From Deltaproteobacteria bacterium (lineage in GTDB: Bacteria; Desulfobacterota; Desulfobacteria; Desulfobacterales; Desulfosarcinaceae): DNA of 64,000 nucleotides. The position numbers and the translations under genes are program-made. Within the stretch, counting starts at the first letter, position 1. Each line of letters begins with the position of its first letter. A model generated the notes under the pieces. That model did no database searches. It was not told the origin of the DNA and saw only the letters and a list, made by a program, of their open reading frames with translations. This document shows positions 33,977-43,912 of this stretch, in pieces. The DNA lies in NCBI GenBank assembly GCA_021824175.1, contig JAKALP010000021.1:30769-94768 (forward strand), read 5' to 3'.

Positions 33977-36160
33977 ATGAGCGGGACGTTTTCCACTAAT
34001 AGCACGGATCGGAAGCACTTAACCGGTGATGTGAATTTACTGGATCTTATTCACCTTGAAGACCTGCAACAACTGCAAGACGCCTTGGCCCAGTTTGGCT
34101 GTGTCAAATCGGTCATCTGCGATCCGGACGGACATCCATTGACGGAACCGAGCAATGATTTGTCCTTGTGCCAAATGGTGCGAAAATCATCGGCAGGAGC
34201 CGAGGATTGCCTCCAAAATTTTCAATTGCTCTCGGAGAAGATCAAAACCAACCAGACCTCCATCATCGATACCTGTGCCCACCTTGGAATTCTGAAGGCA
34301 GCCGTGCCCATTATTATTCAGGGACAGCATCTGGCCAACTGGTGGATCAGTCAATGGTGCCCGGAGATGGCCGATCCCACAAAGCTCCAGCAATATGCGT
34401 TGCGCATCGGCATCGACCCCACCCAACTGCTGACCGAGGCCGATATCTGCCCCAGGGGCACCCGTCGTGAATTTGAGCGCGTGCTGGTTTGGATTGAGAG
34501 TCTGGCGCAGCAGATCACACAATTGGGATATAAAAATCTGCTGCTGGCGCGTGACCTTTCCAAAATGCAAGGGCTCGAGGAGGAACTCAACCGCTACAAA
34601 TCGGAGCTGGAAAAACTGGTCCAGGACCGCTTATCCGAAATCCTGAACATGAATCAGCGGTTGAAGCTGGAAGTTTTGGAGCGGGAAGTCACCGGCGAGC
34701 AAATGCATCGTGAATCCAAACTACTGGATGCCATCAACCAGGTATTGGAACAAATTTTTGTGGATCGCAGCGAACATGCCTTGGCCAAAACTTTTGTGCG
34801 CGTTGCCCAAGAGCTGACCGCCAGCCCCTTCGGCTTTATGGTGGAGCAACAGGAGGTCGGGGGGTGGCGCGTGGTGGCTGAAGTGCGTCAAGGTGATGAT
34901 GAAAGGGTCCAAGCAAAGTCTCATATTATCAAACGTTTTGAAATGAACAGCTTCTGGCAGGAACTGGTGGACACCGGCGAAGCCTTCGCCACCCAAGCGC
35001 CCCAAAGCCGCTCTCCCTGGCAACCCTTGCCCAAGAGTTATCCGGATATCAAAACCTTGCTGGCGGTCCCACTGCCCAGTGAAGCGGGCATTGCCGGGTT
35101 TATCGGTTTGGCCAACAATCCCCGGGGGTATGCCTACATTGACCAGACCGATGTCCAAACCTTGAGTCGATCATTTTCCAAAGCCTTGCGCCAGGCGCGC
35201 CACGAACAGGCTCAGCACCTTAGCGAAAAACGGCTTAACCTGGCCTTGGATTCGGCGGGTGAGGGGTTATGGGACTATCTGCCGAAGCTTGAGCAAATCT
35301 ATTACAGCCCCCGCTGGTTCGAGATGCTGGGATATAACACCGGTGAGCTGCCCTACAGCTTTGAAACCTGGATTACCCTTACGCACCCCGAAGATCTGCC
35401 CATTCTGGAGGGCACCTTTGAAAATGTCTCCAAAAGCGTTGAGAATGCCTTTCAAATCGAAATCCGCATGCTGACGGAAAAGGGCCAATGGCGCTGGTTT
35501 CAAGTGCGCGGTCGCACGGTGGAACGCGATGACGAGGGGGCGGTGCTGCGTATGGTGGGCACCTTGATCGATATCAGTAAGCACAAGCAAGTCGAGCTGG
35601 CCCTGCAAAAGGCCAACGAAGAGTTGCTGCGCCTCGCGGCCTTGGACGACCTGACCCAAATCGCCAACCGCCGCCGCTTTGATGAGCGTCTGGCCGATGA
35701 ATGGCGCCGCGCCCGGCGCGACAGTTCCCCTCTGACGGTCATTTTATGCGACATTGACTACTTCAAGGATTACAATGATACCTATGGCCACGTGAAAGGC
35801 GACGAAACCCTGTATGCCGTGGCCCAGGCTATTAACGGCGTCCTCAAGCGCCCCATGGACTTGGTGGCCCGCTATGGGGGTGAAGAGTTTGCCATGATTC
35901 TACCCAACACCGACCTTGAAGGCGCGGCCCGGGTGGCTAAGAAAGTCAAAATGGCTATCGGCAGCCTGTGCATCAAGCACCGGGCCTCCGCGGTCAGTGA
36001 GTACATTACCTTGAGCTATGGAATATCCTCCGAAATCCCCAATGGCGACACTTCCCCCAAAAACCTGGTGGAAAAATCCGACAAAGCACTTTACCGCGCC
36101 AAAGGTTTGGGAAGAAATCGTATCGTACAATTCGATCCTGAGATGAGCGAAATACGTTGA
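33977..36160 (+). CDS. PocR-GAF-PAS-GGDEF diguanylate cyclase
   Basis: Makes c-di-GMP from two GTP. The 727-residue soluble protein has a PocR-type ligand-binding domain (about 20-180, with the cysteines of LCQMVRKS and AEDCLQNF), a coiled coil (about 195-245), a GAF domain (about 250-400), a PAS/PAC domain (about 405-545; PRWFEMLGYNTGELPYSF, WFQVRGRT) and GGDEF (about 560-725). The active site is intact as RYGGEEFAMIL (GGEEF 634-638) and the inhibitory RxxD site is present (RPMD, five residues before it). ATG 33977 was chosen because the TTG at 33914 would start inside the terminator. Transcription is likely controlled by the riboswitch just upstream. Confidence 0.93.
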   Translation: MSGTFSTNSTDRKHLTGDVNLLDLIHLEDLQQLQDALAQFGCVKSVICDPDGHPLTEPSNDLSLCQMVRKSSAGAEDCLQNFQLLSEKIKTNQTSIIDTCAHLGILKAAVPIIIQGQHLANWWISQWCPEMADPTKLQQYALRIGIDPTQLLTEADICPRGTRREFERVLVWIESLAQQITQLGYKNLLLARDLSKMQGLEEELNRYKSELEKLVQDRLSEILNMNQRLKLEVLEREVTGEQMHRESKLLDAINQVLEQIFVDRSEHALAKTFVRVAQELTASPFGFMVEQQEVGGWRVVAEVRQGDDERVQAKSHIIKRFEMNSFWQELVDTGEAFATQAPQSRSPWQPLPKSYPDIKTLLAVPLPSEAGIAGFIGLANNPRGYAYIDQTDVQTLSRSFSKALRQARHEQAQHLSEKRLNLALDSAGEGLWDYLPKLEQIYYSPRWFEMLGYNTGELPYSFETWITLTHPEDLPILEGTFENVSKSVENAFQIEIRMLTEKGQWRWFQVRGRTVERDDEGAVLRMVGTLIDISKHKQVELALQKANEELLRLAALDDLTQIANRRRFDERLADEWRRARRDSSPLTVILCDIDYFKDYNDTYGHVKGDETLYAVAQAINGVLKRPMDLVARYGGEEFAMILPNTDLEGAARVAKKVKMAIGSLCIKHRASAVSEYITLSYGISSEIPNGDTSPKNLVEKSDKALYRAKGLGRNRIVQFDPEMSEIR

Positions 36161-36162
36161 TC

Positions 36163-36645
36163 TCACTTTGTTTGCAGAGCTGCGGCGTTTTCAACCAGAT
36201 CCGAAGCAATACGACGATATTCTTCGGGGCGATTGAGCCGGAGCGACTCAAGTTCTTCCTTGAGTCTTCTCAGGCGCGTAGGTTCCCATCCTTTTTTGAT
36301 ATTGTTGATCTTCTCCGATAGCTCCCTGAGTTTATCAAAGGCCTCGTTTTGACGAGCGTTCTTGGGAAGCTCATCAATGAGCGCCATCACCGCATCCATC
36401 AATCGGCCCAATTGTTTGCCATAGCTTTGTTGGGCCACGACATCGCGCTCTGTTTCAGGCGAAGATGAGTTTTGTTCCGTGACGTTGACCACATTGGCAA
36501 AAGTCCATCCGGGCAAAATCGATTGGGCCAGCGCGTCCGGGGCCAAATTGCCGCCGAATAGGGGTTGCATGGCTTGCGAAACCCATTGGGTCCAAGCCTT
36601 CTGGGGTGAATAGGAGTAATAAAGATCCTTGCTTGGCTTTTCCAT
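36163..36645 (-). CDS. Conserved-looking protein of unknown function
   Basis: A 160-residue soluble protein, mostly helical, with charged coiled-coil-like stretches in the second half (DKLRELSEKINNIKKGW, RLRRLKEELESLRLN). The first half is aromatic and Pro/Gly-rich (YYSYSPQKAWTQWVSQAMQPLF). ATG 36645 has GGAGG seven bases upstream; the longer frame to 36693 has no support. It starts convergent to the GGDEF gene with only two bases between stops. Composition vaguely recalls phasins or PHA-granule proteins, but no specific motif backs that. Confidence 0.65.
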   Translation of the reverse strand: MEKPSKDLYYSYSPQKAWTQWVSQAMQPLFGGNLAPDALAQSILPGWTFANVVNVTEQNSSSPETERDVVAQQSYGKQLGRLMDAVMALIDELPKNARQNEAFDKLRELSEKINNIKKGWEPTRLRRLKEELESLRLNRPEEYRRIASDLVENAAALQTK

Positions 36646-36867
36646 GGTGCCTCCTTTCAAAATGAACAAAGTTAAAAGGTCATGGACGTTCAATCGGAAA
36701 TGTATTCAGATTATAACCGTGGAGAAGAGATGCGCGGAGGAAGTTTTCTTGTTCTCGGGATTGATCATATCAATAATAGGTGGACCGTTTCCACCCAAAA
36801 ATGGATTGATCCCTAAAAACAGAGTCACCGGCTTTGGAAGCAACAGGTCGTGTGATCCAAAGGGCCT

Positions 36868-37671
36868 CTAGTAGTATCGCCGGGCGCCTTGGAAATGAGA
36901 TTTAAAATAGCTGTTGGACATGGAGGTGGTACGGATATACTTGCCCCGGCCGGGCGCGTGGATAAAACGATCCTGGCCACTGTAAATGCCCACGTGGGAA
37001 ATGCGGTTGCCGCCATTGGTGGCAAAAAATACCAGATCGCCACCGCGTAATTCTTCACGGGATACTGGAGTGCCCAGCAAGTATTGTTCACGGGAACTGC
37101 GTGGCAATTCCAGACCATTGAGGCGATAAACCGTCATGGTCAAGCCGCTGCAATCGAAGCCATCTTTCGGAGAGTTGCCGCCCCAGCGGTAGGGTGTGCC
37201 CACAAATCGCCGGGCGGTTTCCACCAAACTTTCCTGCAGTGCCGCCTCGGCATCGGCTCGGGTGCTCTCCGGCTGGGGATGGACAATATAAAACTCCTGA
37301 ATCAGACCTTGGGCTCTAAGGGCCGTCGCCCGTTCCAAGGCCGCCTCCTTGGTATCGAACTTCTCAAAACGCACCTTGCACAATCCATCCGTATCAATGA
37401 AATAGAAAGCGTCCAGCCCGGCCGCCTGGAGGGATTCCGCATAGCGCGCGGCACGCTCGGAAGTTGAAAAGGCCCCCACTTGAATCGTAAATTGGATTGC
37501 AGGCAGCAAGGGCCTCATAAGTGCCGGTTCGATCCCAGGCAAAGAGCGAGAGGGCGGGGATAACACCTGGGAGGCGCAACCAGCCCACATGAAGGTTGAG
37601 GCCGCCAAAAGAAGCAATACACTCTTCTGTTGCAACACAAGCCGGATCTTGGCAGAAAGAAGCAATGACAT
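36868..37671 (-). CDS. SPOR-NlpC/P60 peptidoglycan hydrolase lipoprotein
   Basis: A 267-residue lipoprotein. Lipobox MWAGC gives acylated Cys32. A SPOR domain (about 58-130, FTIQVGAFSTSERAARYAESL) binds denuded glycan at the division site. A C-terminal NlpC/P60 domain (about 150-267) carries the catalytic triad Cys in FDCSGL, His in SHVGIY and His in FIHAPG. Such proteins cut peptide cross-links. The promoter region is shared with the divergent MBL gene (62 bases between starts). Combination of SPOR with NlpC/P60 in one lipoprotein suggests septal action. Confidence 0.9.
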   Translation of the reverse strand: MSLLLSAKIRLVLQQKSVLLLLAASTFMWAGCASQVLSPPSRSLPGIEPALMRPLLPAIQFTIQVGAFSTSERAARYAESLQAAGLDAFYFIDTDGLCKVRFEKFDTKEAALERATALRAQGLIQEFYIVHPQPESTRADAEAALQESLVETARRFVGTPYRWGGNSPKDGFDCSGLTMTVYRLNGLELPRSSREQYLLGTPVSREELRGGDLVFFATNGGNRISHVGIYSGQDRFIHAPGRGKYIRTTSMSNSYFKSHFQGARRYY

Positions 37672-37732
37672 GGTGCCATACTACCCATGGTCGTTCTGGA
37701 ATTCAAGATTGCGGAAGTGAGGGAAGCTCCCA

Positions 37733-38398
37733 ATGAAGATGATTCTGGACAACCTGTGGCAAGTGGGCGGAGATGAATTGACCCATCCGGCCGACGCGGC
37801 CATTTATCTCATCCGGTTCGGAACCGCCGCGGCTCTGGTGGATGCCGGCACGGGCCATGGTCATGACCAAATGCTGACCAATATTGCCCGCTGTTTGCCG
37901 GCCGAAGTGCCCATTGACTATCTGCTGTTGACCCACTGCCATTTTGATCATACCGGAGGAGCCGCGGCCGCGCGGCGCATTTTTAGCTGCCGGATTGTGG
38001 TCCATGCCTTGGATGCGGCCTATCTGGAAACTGGCGACAGCCAGGTCACGGCCGCGGCCTGGTATGGTGAACGAATGGCACCGCTGCCCATCGATCTCAA
38101 GCTGGACCAGGAAGAGACCGTCTTGCCCATAGGCTCCGGCGCCGTCACTGCGGTTCACTGGCCCGGCCACTCCCCTGGCTCTGTGATCTATCACACCGAA
38201 ATCAGTGGCCAGCGAATTGTTTTCGGCCAAGATGTGCATGGCCCCATCCACCCGGCCTTGCGCTCCAATGAAAAGCAGTATCAAGCCTCCCTTGCCAAGC
38301 TCTTGGACCTCGACGCAGATTTACTTCTGGAAGGTCACTTCGGTATCTACCGCGGTAAAACAGCGGTTCAGAAGTTCATCCGATCGTTCATGCGTTAA
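37733..38398 (+). CDS. Metallo-beta-lactamase-fold hydrolase
   Basis: A 221-residue MBL-fold protein. The metal motif THCHFDHTGG (HxHxDH) is intact, with further ligands in WPGHSPGS and VFGQDVHG, then LLEGHFGIY. This resembles the glyoxalase II/persulfide dioxygenase and lactonase-type branch; substrate unknown. ATG 37733 with GGGAAG upstream. Divergent from the NlpC gene. Confidence 0.83.
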   Translation: MKMILDNLWQVGGDELTHPADAAIYLIRFGTAAALVDAGTGHGHDQMLTNIARCLPAEVPIDYLLLTHCHFDHTGGAAAARRIFSCRIVVHALDAAYLETGDSQVTAAAWYGERMAPLPIDLKLDQEETVLPIGSGAVTAVHWPGHSPGSVIYHTEISGQRIVFGQDVHGPIHPALRSNEKQYQASLAKLLDLDADLLLEGHFGIYRGKTAVQKFIRSFMR

Positions 38399-38618
38399 GC
38401 CCTCTCGTGGCCGGCGAGATACTGTTTGACATTGCGGAAATGACCTTTTATGAATGCCGAGCAGGATGAGTTCGACCATGTTCCAGATCCCCTCCGTTCG
38501 AGTGAGAGCTAACGCGTGCTCTAATCAAGATCGTTTTTATCCAATCACGCTTGAGAGCTGCCATAAAGAGGCACCGACGGATTCGGCTTTTTGATTAAAC
38601 TGGAAAAGGAAGAGAACC

Positions 38619-40607
38619 ATGAAAACTGAAACACGTGATGCACGAGAACTCATTACAATCCTCAGCGCCGATCAATGGAACGAATTCCGAGCGGACGGGA
38701 CCGTAAAAAATCCGTCGCTGGCGCGTTGCACGCTCAAGGGGCTGGATCTGCGTGGCTTTAACCTGAGTGGCATGGATCTCAGCGGTTCCGACTTAAGCGG
38801 TACGCTTCTGAGCAGCGCCAACTTAAACGATACCAATTTGCGCCACGCCAATCTCAGCAACGCGGATCTCACCGAAGCCCAAATGACGGGCGCCATGCTT
38901 CTGTCAGCCAATCTGCATAAAGCGATCTTAACCAATGCCGTGCTCCGCCAGGTGGAGTTGAACGCCGCCCGCCTCTTTGCCTGCGATCTATCAGGGGCGG
39001 ATCTGACCCGGGCGGTCTTAAATGGCGCCAACCTGGAACAAGCGCGCCTGAACAACGCCGATCTGAAAAACGCCCGTCTGAACGCTACCAAACTCAATAA
39101 CGCCGATCTATCCGGCGCTGTGTTGACCGATGCAGACCTTTCCGGCACCATTCTGGATGGCGCGGATCTCACCGATGCGGTCCTCAACAAGCAAAACCTG
39201 AAAACCGCCAAACTCAAAGGAGTCATCCTGCACGGCCATGACCTGCGGCAGGTGGATTTAAGCCAAGCCAATTTACGCGGGGCTGACCTGCGCGACACGC
39301 TTTTGGAAGAAGCCAACTTGAGCAAAACCGATTTGACCGGCGCGGACTTCAGCAACGCCCGCTTGAGCCGCGCTCGCTTGATCCACGCCAAAGGAGCCCA
39401 AGCCCGCTTCAGCGGGGCCGCCTTGGCCATGGCAGACCTAAGTTGGGCCCAATTGACTCAGGCTGATTTCAGTGAAGCTGACTTGAACGGCGCCACTTTG
39501 AATCACGCTAAACTTAAATCCGCCAACCTGACCCAGGCCCAGTTGCAAAAAGCCCAACTCAGCCACGCCGACCTGCGCAAAGCGGTTTTGAAGAAGGCCG
39601 ATGTGAGCGGCGCCAATCTGGCCCATAGTGATTTACGCGACGCCAACCTCGTATTTTGCGACCTGAAGATGGTCAATCTCTCCAAAGCCATGTGCGATGG
39701 CGCCGACCTGCAGCAGGCGGATTTGACCGGGGCCCGTATGGCTGCCAGCATTTTAGCGGCCGCCAAACTCAGCCGGGCCAAACTGATCCGCACCGATCTG
39801 AGCGACGCGGACTTGACCCAGGCCGATCTGAGTCAGGCCCACCTGCACAAAGCTGTATTGAAAGGATCGGATCTGAGCAAAGCGCGCATGATGCACGCCG
39901 ATCTCAGAGATTCCGATTTACGAAATGCCATTTTCACCGGCGCCAACCTCTCGGATGCCGACATCTCAGGGGTACACATCGACAACGCCAATATGTCGGA
40001 CTGGATCATCGCCGGCATCCGCTGCGGCCATGCTTTTGCCAGCGGTCAGCGCATCGAATTTCAGGCTGGGCAGTTCGAACGCACCTATTCGGTGGCTGAG
40101 AATACGGTCGGAATTGACCTCAATCTGCCCCTCTCCGACATCGCCTACTACATCGGCCGCATCATTGAAAAAGTTGTGCGGCAGGAATTCGGAGACCACA
40201 CACTGAGTTTCGTAGGCTTGAACAGCGCCTCGGAAGATAAAACCGACTTTGTATTTAAAAACGTAGGCAACCGCGACCAGCTCACCCGCGTCAATGAACG
40301 ACTCGCCCAACTGCGCCAGAGCCTATCGCCGGTGCTGGACAAAATCGCCGTGCCGAACCCCAAGCCCAATCAATTGAATATTCGGGAATCCGGCGACATC
40401 CCCTTCACCCTCGAAATGGTCACGCGGCCCAAGGAGATCCTGGCGCGCATGAATGACCGCAACCTCAAGATGCAACTGCTGATCCTCAATCTCCTGCAGG
40501 CCGTAACCAATCCAGCCAAGGAGAAGAGTGGCACGACGCCACCAAACAGCAATAATAAATCGGGAGTAATGGCACGAGCGGAGAGCGACACTCTGATCGT
40601 GTCCTGA
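38619..40607 (+). CDS. Very long pentapeptide-repeat protein with a novel C-terminal domain
   Basis: A 662-residue protein, no signal peptide. Residues about 40-470 are nearly continuous A(D/N)LxX pentapeptides, around 86 in number. The known fold is a right-handed quadrilateral beta-helix of about 21 coils, some 100 angstroms long. Residues about 475-605 form a separate domain (AGQFERTYSVAENTVGIDL, IIEKVVRQEFGDHTLSFVGL, LPKPNQ-type Pro/Asn-rich loop near the end) that I do not recognise, followed by a Ser/Asn-rich tail. Shorter members protect DNA gyrase from inhibitors, but length and tail make that unlikely. Preceded by GGAAAGGAAGAG ribosome site. Single gene, no obvious partner. Confidence 0.85.
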   Translation: MKTETRDARELITILSADQWNEFRADGTVKNPSLARCTLKGLDLRGFNLSGMDLSGSDLSGTLLSSANLNDTNLRHANLSNADLTEAQMTGAMLLSANLHKAILTNAVLRQVELNAARLFACDLSGADLTRAVLNGANLEQARLNNADLKNARLNATKLNNADLSGAVLTDADLSGTILDGADLTDAVLNKQNLKTAKLKGVILHGHDLRQVDLSQANLRGADLRDTLLEEANLSKTDLTGADFSNARLSRARLIHAKGAQARFSGAALAMADLSWAQLTQADFSEADLNGATLNHAKLKSANLTQAQLQKAQLSHADLRKAVLKKADVSGANLAHSDLRDANLVFCDLKMVNLSKAMCDGADLQQADLTGARMAASILAAAKLSRAKLIRTDLSDADLTQADLSQAHLHKAVLKGSDLSKARMMHADLRDSDLRNAIFTGANLSDADISGVHIDNANMSDWIIAGIRCGHAFASGQRIEFQAGQFERTYSVAENTVGIDLNLPLSDIAYYIGRIIEKVVRQEFGDHTLSFVGLNSASEDKTDFVFKNVGNRDQLTRVNERLAQLRQSLSPVLDKIAVPNPKPNQLNIRESGDIPFTLEMVTRPKEILARMNDRNLKMQLLILNLLQAVTNPAKEKSGTTPPNSNNKSGVMARAESDTLIVS

Positions 40608-40650
40608 TTTGTTCTTGCGCACGCCTAAATCCGCCAAAGACCAAGCGCCT

Positions 40651-41463
40651 TCAGCGCAAAACTAGAAGTTTACTGCAGCAATCCTGATGGGCCACGTGAA
40701 GCTCGAAGCGGCAGTTTGCGCCGGCCAGCAATTTTTCCACGGTTTGCAAAGCAATCTGGGGAGTATTATTGGTTTCGCTCAGGTGGGCCAGAATCACGTG
40801 GCACAAACCGTCGTGATGGATTTCGGCCAGCAGGTCGCCCGATTCCTGGTTGGAGAGATGGCCGTTGCGGCTTTTGATGCGCTGTTTGAGGGGCCAGGGA
40901 TAGGGTCCTTCGATGAGCATGGTGGGATCATGGTTGGCTTCCAAGATCAGCAGGTCGCAACTTTTCAAATGCTGCTTGACCATGCCGGTCGCAATGCCCA
41001 GGTCCGTGGCGATGCCGATCTTGCGGCCATTTTGGCTGATGGTAAAGCCGGCCGGGTCGGCTGCGTCGTGCGAAGTGGCAAAGGGGTGAATGGATAGTCC
41101 ATCCAGGATAAAAGTCCGGCCGATTTCAAAATAGCGCACTTCGTGAAGCCTGCCCAATTGGGTGCCGCAAGCTTTTTCCGTGCCCGGTGAAATATAGACC
41201 GGCAACTGATAGCGGCGCGACAATACGCCCACGCCGCGGATATGATCGCTGTGCTCGTGGGACACCACAATGGCTGTGAGCGCGCCGATTTCCAGACCGG
41301 CGGCCGCGAAGCGCCGCTCCATTTCAACGCCGGACAGCCCGGCATCCACCAGAATGGCACTCTGCCCGTCGCTCACATAGATCGCGTTGCCTTTACTGCC
41401 GCTGGCCAGCAGACACACACTAAGGCAGCATTGCGGGTCGTTCGTCGTCATTGCATTCATCAT
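40651..41463 (-). CDS. MBL-fold metallohydrolase (YycJ/WalJ-like)
   Basis: A 270-residue protein with the HEHSDHIRGV metal motif, the N-terminal SGSKGNAIYV strand that is typical of YycJ/WalJ exonucleases, and the later motifs EANHDPTML and LAHLSETNNTP. WalJ homologues are 5'-3' exonucleases that act in mismatch repair of some bacteria; that role is only an analogy here. Several nearby ATG codons make the exact start uncertain. It is the last gene in the minus-strand translation/RNA locus. Confidence 0.85.
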   Translation of the reverse strand: MMNAMTTNDPQCCLSVCLLASGSKGNAIYVSDGQSAILVDAGLSGVEMERRFAAAGLEIGALTAIVVSHEHSDHIRGVGVLSRRYQLPVYISPGTEKACGTQLGRLHEVRYFEIGRTFILDGLSIHPFATSHDAADPAGFTISQNGRKIGIATDLGIATGMVKQHLKSCDLLILEANHDPTMLIEGPYPWPLKQRIKSRNGHLSNQESGDLLAEIHHDGLCHVILAHLSETNNTPQIALQTVEKLLAGANCRFELHVAHQDCCSKLLVLR

Positions 41464-41523
41464 CTTAAGTCCACTGTAGCGCGACAGACAATGCTTCGAC
41501 TCTTTAAATTAGAGAGCTTTCCC

Positions 41524-41559
41524 GATTCGACCAATCAACGAATCAACTATTCAACGAAT
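41524..41559 (-). repeat. Octamer GTTGANNN tandem repeat overlapping the dut stop
   Basis: Read on the minus strand, GTTGA recurs every eight bases: GTTGAATA, GTTGATTC, GTTGATTG, with a degenerate GTCGAATC. The first unit includes the dut stop codon. A similar array follows infB (49360-49388). No T run or stem was seen, so not a terminator. Possibly an intergenic repeat family of this genome. Confidence 0.5.
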
Positions 41560-42009
41560 CCCCGTACTTCCAAACCCGCCGCTATTGCGCGAGGTTTCTT
41601 CCAGTTCTTCCACGACCTGCAGAGTCAACTGCTCGACCCGCTGCACCACCATCTGGGCAATGCGCTCGCCACGTTGAATGGTGTAAGGTTGTGGGCCCAG
41701 ATTGATCAAGCCCACTTTGACTTCACCGCGATAATCGCTGTCAATGGTACCTGGGGCGTTGACCACCGTAATACCATGCTTGATGGCCAGGCCGCTGCGA
41801 GGGCGGATCTGGGCTTCATGGCCGTGGGGCAAGGCCATGGCCAGGCCGGTGGGGATCAGAACAATCTGGCCGTGTTCCAGGGTCAATGCTTTTTCTACCG
41901 CCGCGCACAGATCCATGCCAGCCGCGTGTGAGGTCATGTAACGCGGTAAAGGAATGTCCGCATCACGTTCAGGGTTCAAGCGTTTAATGGCGATGATGGA
42001 TTGGGTCAT
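41551..42009 (-). CDS. dut: Deoxyuridine triphosphatase
   Basis: Hydrolyses dUTP to dUMP, keeping uracil out of DNA and feeding dTMP synthesis. The 152-residue trimeric enzyme has all motifs: [44 protein letters not shown] and the C-terminal [13 protein letters not shown] 42009 was chosen over a longer frame to 42069. The GFGSTG tail runs directly into the octamer repeat. Confidence 0.95.
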   Translation of the reverse strand: MTQSIIAIKRLNPERDADIPLPRYMTSHAAGMDLCAAVEKALTLEHGQIVLIPTGLAMALPHGHEAQIRPRSGLAIKHGITVVNAPGTIDSDYRGEVKVGLINLGPQPYTIQRGERIAQMVVQRVEQLTLQVVEELEETSRNSGGFGSTGIR

Positions 42010-42115
42010 GGTAGTGTCTACTCTGTAGAATTTGAATTCAAAGTACAATAATCCGCTGCAATATGGCAATTACTTCCAATCGAACTTTCGAATCAAAGGC
42101 CCCCAAGCTTCTTGA

Positions 42116-42595
42116 TTAGACGGAGCCATCCTTGCCTCGCCATTCACGGTAGGGATGAACCACGAGGTTGGCGTTGTAATACCGCGGATCTCCGGTCACT
42201 TCACGTCCCACCCAGACCGGACGCTCGAAGGGCTGATCTTCGGCTCGAAGTTCTACTTCGGCGATCACCAGTCCCTTGTTTTCTTCCAAGAACTCGTCGA
42301 CTTCCCAGGTAAAGCCTTTGTATTGGAGAGTATAACGTGTTTTGCGAAGAATGGGGCCGTCGCACAATTCCAACATCTGCGCGGCCTCGGCTGGTGGCAC
42401 TTCGTACTCAAACTCGGTCCGCGCGGCCCCGCGTGATATGCCTTTGATGGTCAAATAAGCCTTGGCGCCAGCGATGCGGACCCGGACCGTGCGTTCCTTG
42501 TCCCGGTTCAAATAGCCTTGACTGTATGGGATTCCCTGGGCTTGGCGCCACTGCGTGCCAGAGACCAGAAATTTGCGTTCGATTTCTACAGGCAT
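42116..42595 (-). CDS. CYTH-domain protein (triphosphate tunnel family)
   Basis: A 159-residue CYTH protein beginning with the signature MPVEIERKFLV (ExExK). Further conserved charged strands are TVRVRIAGAKAYLTIKG and FTWEVDEFLEENKGLVIAEVEL. Family members are class IV adenylate cyclases, thiamine triphosphatases or inorganic triphosphatases; activity cannot be chosen. ATG 42595 is taken from the signature, although the ribosome site is weak. It is 75 bases after the M16 protease gene on the same strand. Confidence 0.83.
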   Translation of the reverse strand: MPVEIERKFLVSGTQWRQAQGIPYSQGYLNRDKERTVRVRIAGAKAYLTIKGISRGAARTEFEYEVPPAEAAQMLELCDGPILRKTRYTLQYKGFTWEVDEFLEENKGLVIAEVELRAEDQPFERPVWVGREVTGDPRYYNANLVVHPYREWRGKDGSV

Positions 42596-42670
42596 GGCGA
42601 TTATTAATTCCCGACCGCCCTTTACTTCCATCGGACCGCCCGGCCATGCGGCCAAAAACCCACTGGCACT

Positions 42671-43912
42671 TTACTTCAAGCTGATCTTCTCTTTTACCGG
42701 CCCCAAAAGAGTCAGAGAAGTTTGCTCCGGCTTGAACAGCCGCTGGGCCAGGGCTTGTATCTCTTCGGCGCTGACGGCTTCGAGGTTTTTTACTACTTTC
42801 TCAATGGGGACATAGTGTTTGAAATGCAGCTCGTTCTGGGCCAGGCGCACCATCTGATTGTCCGCGCTTTCATCAGCCAGGTAGAGATTGCCCTTGGTAT
42901 ACTCCTTGGCATCACGCAGCTCTTCGGCCGTAACGGGTGCCTTACAAAGATGCTGCATGCCTTGCACGATCAGATCAATGGTCTGGCGCACGTTCTGAGC
43001 ACCCACGCCGGCATATACGCCGAACATGCCGCTGTCCACATGGGACAGCATGTAGGAATAGACCGAATAGGCCAACCCGCGCTTTTCGCGGATCTCTTGA
43101 AATAAGCGCGAACTCATGTTGCCGCCCAGGATCGTGCTCATGAGGGAAAAAGCGAAGCGTCCGGGGTCGGTTACCGCCAAGCCGGGTGTGGCCAGGCAGA
43201 CATGCACCTGCTCCAGTGAGCGCTTGCGTGTCTGGTTCTTGGGGCGCACAATCGGCGCGGTGCGCTTAGGCAATGGGTCGCCGTTGTGGATATTGCCAAA
43301 GGCGGGTCCCACCATGTCGACAATGCGGTCGTGTTCCACATTACCAGCCACGGAGATCACGATCTGGTCTGGATGGTAGAACCGGTGGAAGAACTCCTTG
43401 ATGGTCGGGGCCGAAAAATTGAGGATATTCTCGCGGCTTCCCAAGATGGAGCGCCCCAGGGGATGGTCGCCCCAGAAGTTATAACCATTGAGCACATGCA
43501 CGTACTCTTCGGGGGTATCTTCCACCATGCCGATCTCCTGCAGGATGACCGGCCGTTCGCGTTCCACTTCCTGGGGATCGAAGACCGAGTTGAGGAAGAT
43601 GTCCGAGAGAATATCCACCATGGTGTCCAGGTGAGTATCCATCACCCGGGCGTGGTAGCAGGTGTTTTCCATGGAAGTAAAGGCGTTGGTGTGGCCGCCG
43701 ATGGCGTCGAACTCTTTGGCGATCTGGTAGGCTGAGCGGCGGGAGGTCCCCTTGAAGATCATGTGCTCGATGAAATGGGACAAGCCGCTCTGTTCGTTGG
43801 ATTCGTCTCTGGCGCCCACGTCAACCCAGACCCCCATGGAGACGGAGCGGACGTGGGGCAAGCTTTTGGAGACGATGCGGATGCCATTAGGGAGCGTCGT
43901 TTTTTGAGCCAC
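42671..43912 (-). CDS. M16-family zinc metalloprotease (PqqL/YmxG-like)
   Basis: A 413-residue peptidase with the inverted zinc motif HFIEHM (HxxEH) near residue 46 and the downstream Glu in [14 protein letters not shown]. Members process peptides in the cytoplasm or at the envelope. The start is a GTG at 43912 that overlaps the pnp stop by 26 bases, showing it is in the pnp transcript. This pnp-M16 order is common across bacteria. Confidence 0.9.
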   Translation of the reverse strand: MAQKTTLPNGIRIVSKSLPHVRSVSMGVWVDVGARDESNEQSGLSHFIEHMIFKGTSRRSAYQIAKEFDAIGGHTNAFTSMENTCYHARVMDTHLDTMVDILSDIFLNSVFDPQEVERERPVILQEIGMVEDTPEEYVHVLNGYNFWGDHPLGRSILGSRENILNFSAPTIKEFFHRFYHPDQIVISVAGNVEHDRIVDMVGPAFGNIHNGDPLPKRTAPIVRPKNQTRKRSLEQVHVCLATPGLAVTDPGRFAFSLMSTILGGNMSSRLFQEIREKRGLAYSVYSYMLSHVDSGMFGVYAGVGAQNVRQTIDLIVQGMQHLCKAPVTAEELRDAKEYTKGNLYLADESADNQMVRLAQNELHFKHYVPIEKVVKNLEAVSAEEIQALAQRLFKPEQTSLTLLGPVKEKISLK

